NCBI GenBank assembly: GCA_947653375.1 | Contig: CANTHA010000004.1 | Coordinates: 1 to 36,060 of the forward strand | Source: an uncultured Clostridium sp. | Lineage (GTDB): Bacteria; Bacillota; Clostridia; TANB77; CAG-508 | DNA length: 36,060 nucleotides | Direction of reading: 5' to 3' | In this document: positions 33,421 through 36,060 of the stretch, piece by piece | How the letters are laid out: every line of letters begins with the position of its first letter | Numbering within the stretch: position 1 is the stretch's first letter | Notes under the pieces: generated by a model | What the model was told of the DNA's origin: nothing | The model's input: the letters and a program-made list of their open reading frames with translations, nothing else | The model's database searches: none | Made by a program: the position numbers and the translations under genes

Positions 33421-33535
33421 TAGCCACTGGTTCGAGGTTGCCACTGGTTCCGGGTTTAATTGGCAATATGTGACAAAGGGGTCGCCCTTTTTTGTCACAT
33501 ATTGCCAATTAAACCCGGAACCAATGGCAAAGTTG
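33421..33535. repeat. Palindromic element, copy 2 (40-bp stem)
   Basis: The left arm 33438-33477 and right arm 33491-33530 form a 40-bp stem with one mismatch (C-A, 33524). The outer 31 bp equal the arm of copy 1 at 2880-3110, and the inner part (ATGTGACAAA) is specific to this copy. The loop can form an extra AAAGGG/CCCTTT stem. In front is a diverged direct copy of the arm end, offset by 17 bp (33423-33438). It starts next to the YitT stop codon. It could serve as a terminator and probably is a mobile or amplified repeat. Confidence 0.9.
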
Positions 33536-33745
33536 CAATTCCGTAATAAAAGACGTAAAAAACAAAATTGTGTTATATGAATTTTATATTAATGTAAAAA
33601 ATGAAATAGATTGTTATAAATGCTATTATTCCGTAACATTTCTTATAAAAAGATATTGTAAAATTTTAAAATCCCTATTTGTAAAAAGAGATATTGTATT
33701 TTAAAATATAATATATAGGTGAATTATTTATAAGGGGATAGATAA
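33536..33745. other. Non-coding leader region before the RCC1-type gene
   Basis: About 210 bp, very AT-rich, with no credible ORF. A TATAAT lies at 33707-33712, 33 bp before the ATG, without a well-placed -35. The ribosome binding site is AAGGGGAT at about 33733-33740. Together with the palindromic element it makes up the 325-bp gap between genes. Confidence 0.6.
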
Positions 33746-36060
33746 ATGAAATTAAGTAGCAAATACAAAAAGAAATTAAAAAATCGGAATAATAAATGTA
33801 TTATGTGATGTAGTAATATTGTCTTTTACAACATTAGCTATATGTAAGCTAATGGGAATTTCTGTGCCTTTAAATAAATTATTTGGTTCAAAAACGGATA
33901 TAATGTCTCAAACTGAATCAACAGATGAATTAGAAATAATTGAGAACGAAGATATAGTGAATACATCAGATGAAGAAAATTTAATACAAGAAAATTTAGA
34001 AACTACAGTAACTAACTCAGATTCAGTAGCAACAGCTAATAGATTACAAAATACAGATAGAATAACGTATATCTATACTGCTCAAGATTTAGCAGATTTT
34101 AGAGATAGTGTAAATGCAGGAGATAATTATGAAGAAAAAACTGTATATTTAATGAATGATGTAGACGTAAGTACAGTTTGTTCAGATACTTTAGGTTCAT
34201 GGGAGCCAATAGGTATAACACCTTTTGCAGGAACATTTGATGGAAAATATCATACAATTAGTAATTTATATATTAATAGTAATGCTTATCAATATGCAGG
34301 GTTATTTAGTAATATAGCAACTACTGGAAATGTGAAAAATTTAATTTTGAAAGAGGTAAATATATCAAATACATATGATGTGGTAAGTGAATTTACATGT
34401 TCAGGAGGAATAGTAGCTAGAAATTATGGTATAATATCAAATTGTGCTGTAGAAAGTGGAAATATTATAGGAAGAAAAACATCAGTCAATACAACATCAA
34501 ATATCTTTCCAGGAGCATATAGTGGAGGAATATGTGCTAGTAATTATGGGACTGTATCTAGTTGTTATAATAAAGCAAATATTGAAGGTTATGCACCAGT
34601 AAGAAAATATAATGAAGCATGTATTGGGGGGATTGTAGGACACAATAAAAAAAATATAGAAAACTGTTATAATGCAGGTACTATAAAAGGAAATGCATAT
34701 GGCTTAATGTGTGGAGGAATAGTTGGAGGTGCATATATAAATAGCGAAGAATCAGGATATATTAAAAATTGTTATAGCTATGGATTTGCTACAATAAATG
34801 GTGCTACTACTTCAGGAAGCTATGTACATGAAGGAGGAGTAACAGGAAGAAACGGTTATAGTTCAACATATTATGGAATGCCAACTACAAATTGTTTTCA
34901 TTTAAATACTAATACATATTCAAGTTATTTTTGGAATGGATCTTCTGTAGTAATTGAAACTACAGCAAAAGTAGAATCAGATACATTGAAAACATATGCT
35001 TCAAAATTAGGTGATGAATTTTCAAATGATTCTATTAATATAAATGATGGATATCCTATTCTAAAATGGGAGTTGCCACGATACCAAATAATGGAAAATC
35101 AAGAATATATAAAGATAGGACAAAGTCAACAACTTACAATAGATAGAATTATGTTTAGAGAAGGTTTTGAAGATAATCAAAATGATATAGAATGGACATC
35201 ATCTAATGAAGATGTAGCAACAGTAGATAATAATGGTATAGTAACAGGAGTAGGAATTGGACACACAACAATAACAGCATATAATTCTGTCAATGGATTA
35301 AAAGCAAAAGCAATTATAAATGTATACAGAAATAAAGAAGGAGCAATAACAGTACCTAAAGTAGAAGAAGGAGAAGGGTTTACTGTTATATTAAAAGAAG
35401 ATGGGACAGTATGGTCAACAGGAAAAAATGATGAAGGACAATTAGGGGATGGAACAACAATAAATAAAAATACATTAGAACAAGTAAAAATAGATGAAAA
35501 TACTTGTTTAACAAATATAAAGGAAATATCAGTAGGAAATAATCATGTATTAGCATTAACAATAGATGGCAAGGTTTATTCTTGGGGTAATAATAATCAT
35601 GGGAAATTAGGACAAGGAGATACTGAAATTAGGTCATTTGCAACACAAATAAAAGAAGAAAATGGACAAAGATATATAGAAAATATTATAGATATAGCAA
35701 CAGGAGATGTACAAAGTTATTTATTAACTAATAATGAGGATTTATATGGAATGGGATATAATTTTCATAAACAAATTGATGAAACAAAAACAAATATTTT
35801 ATATCCAAAAATAATGGAAGAATTTAATGGAACAATAAATATAATATCTGGATATAGTAATATAGGAGCATTAAAGTCAAATGGTGAAGCATGGATAAGA
35901 GGTCATAATTTAAGTGGAATATATGGAAATAATACAACAGAAGGAGAAGGTTTATATGTAGTAGACAAAGATATAGATGAATTTATATTAAAAGGATTTT
36001 ATGGGGCAATATTAAAAGAAGATGGAAGTATATGGACATCAGGAAGAAATGAATTTGGAC
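33746..36060 (+). CDS. GLUG / BIG2 / RCC1-repeat surface protein, +1 frameshift at CGG near the start, 3'-truncated
   Basis: From ATG 33746 (good binding site) frame 0 codes only 20 residues (MKLSSKYKKKLKNR...) before TGA at 33806. Skipping C at 33785 in AAT-CGG-AA leads to a frame open to the window end. The joined N-terminus is a basic stretch of 13 residues and then a hydrophobic segment (GIINVLCDVVILSFTTLAICKLMG), i.e. a normal signal/membrane anchor. Next come an acidic region, GLUG-type repeats (about 110-390, such as GGIVGHNKKNIENCYNAGTI), a BIG2 Ig-like domain (about 450-530, WTSSNEDVATVDNNGIVTGVG) and RCC1-type repeats (from about 545; VILKEDGTVWSTGKNDEGQLG). Role: large exported surface protein. 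Without the shift the secretion signal would be lost. Alternative: ATG in the helix, giving a cytosolic form. Confidence 0.82.

Noticed and set aside
33398-33580. 60-aa ORF across the palindromic element
   Set aside because: It is created by the open frame through the inverted repeat, overlaps the YitT 3' end and has no family resemblance.

Overview
The window is a very AT-rich, gene-dense stretch of a spore-forming Gram-positive of the Clostridia type. Supporting this are Spo0A, small CotF-type coat proteins, MecA, an MreBCD/PBP2/MinC cluster, IPxTG-like cell-wall anchors, dominant AGA/GGA/TTA-type codon use and AGGAGG-type ribosome binding sites. An uncultured gut Firmicute is a plausible source, but that is inference. 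I see no rRNA, tRNA, CRISPR array, transposase or prophage.

Layout: (1) 2-1045, the 3' end of a repeat-built, sortase-type surface protein. (2) 1142-1591, two small spore-coat-like genes. (3) 1855-2877, a membrane-anchored M23 peptidase, convergent with mecA (3114-3746); a 231-bp inverted-repeat element sits between them. (4) 3974-10178, one likely operon from a clear sigma-A-type promoter: DUF4321 protein, radC, mreB, mreC, mreD, a class B PBP2 and minC, i.e. rod-shape and septum-placement functions without minD alongside. Two unknown minus-strand genes converge on it. (5) 11358-20393, an operon of two giant secreted, membrane-anchored surface proteins. (6) 20538-24722, housekeeping genes (YnbB-type PLP enzyme, HI0933/BaiN-type flavoprotein, YigZ) and spo0A. 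(7) 24856-30506 on the minus strand: an M6 metalloprotease with two ricin-type lectin domains, an unknown membrane protein and a GH73-type glucosaminidase. (8) 30745-33420: rnc, an Elp3-like radical-SAM homologue that has lost two of its three cluster cysteines, and a YitT-family gene. (9) 33746 to the end: the start of a large GLUG/BIG2/RCC1 surface protein, open at the window edge.

The most striking signal is at the right end. The YitT gene and the RCC1 protein gene each need a +1 frameshift to be read, and both shifts fall at an in-frame CGG arginine codon in nearly the same context (A-[A/T]-T, CGG, AA). Skipping the C gives GGA (Gly) and restores a family-consistent protein. By manual reading I found no in-frame CGG in any intact gene of the window, while CGT and CGA are used. 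This fits +1 frameshifting at a CGG codon that is poorly decoded or unassigned in this organism. It needs read-level and genome-wide confirmation, because assembly or sequencing error cannot be excluded from the sequence alone.

A second notable signal is a 31-bp GC-richer sequence found as long inverted repeats in two places about 30 kb apart, each time starting within a few bases of a stop codon.
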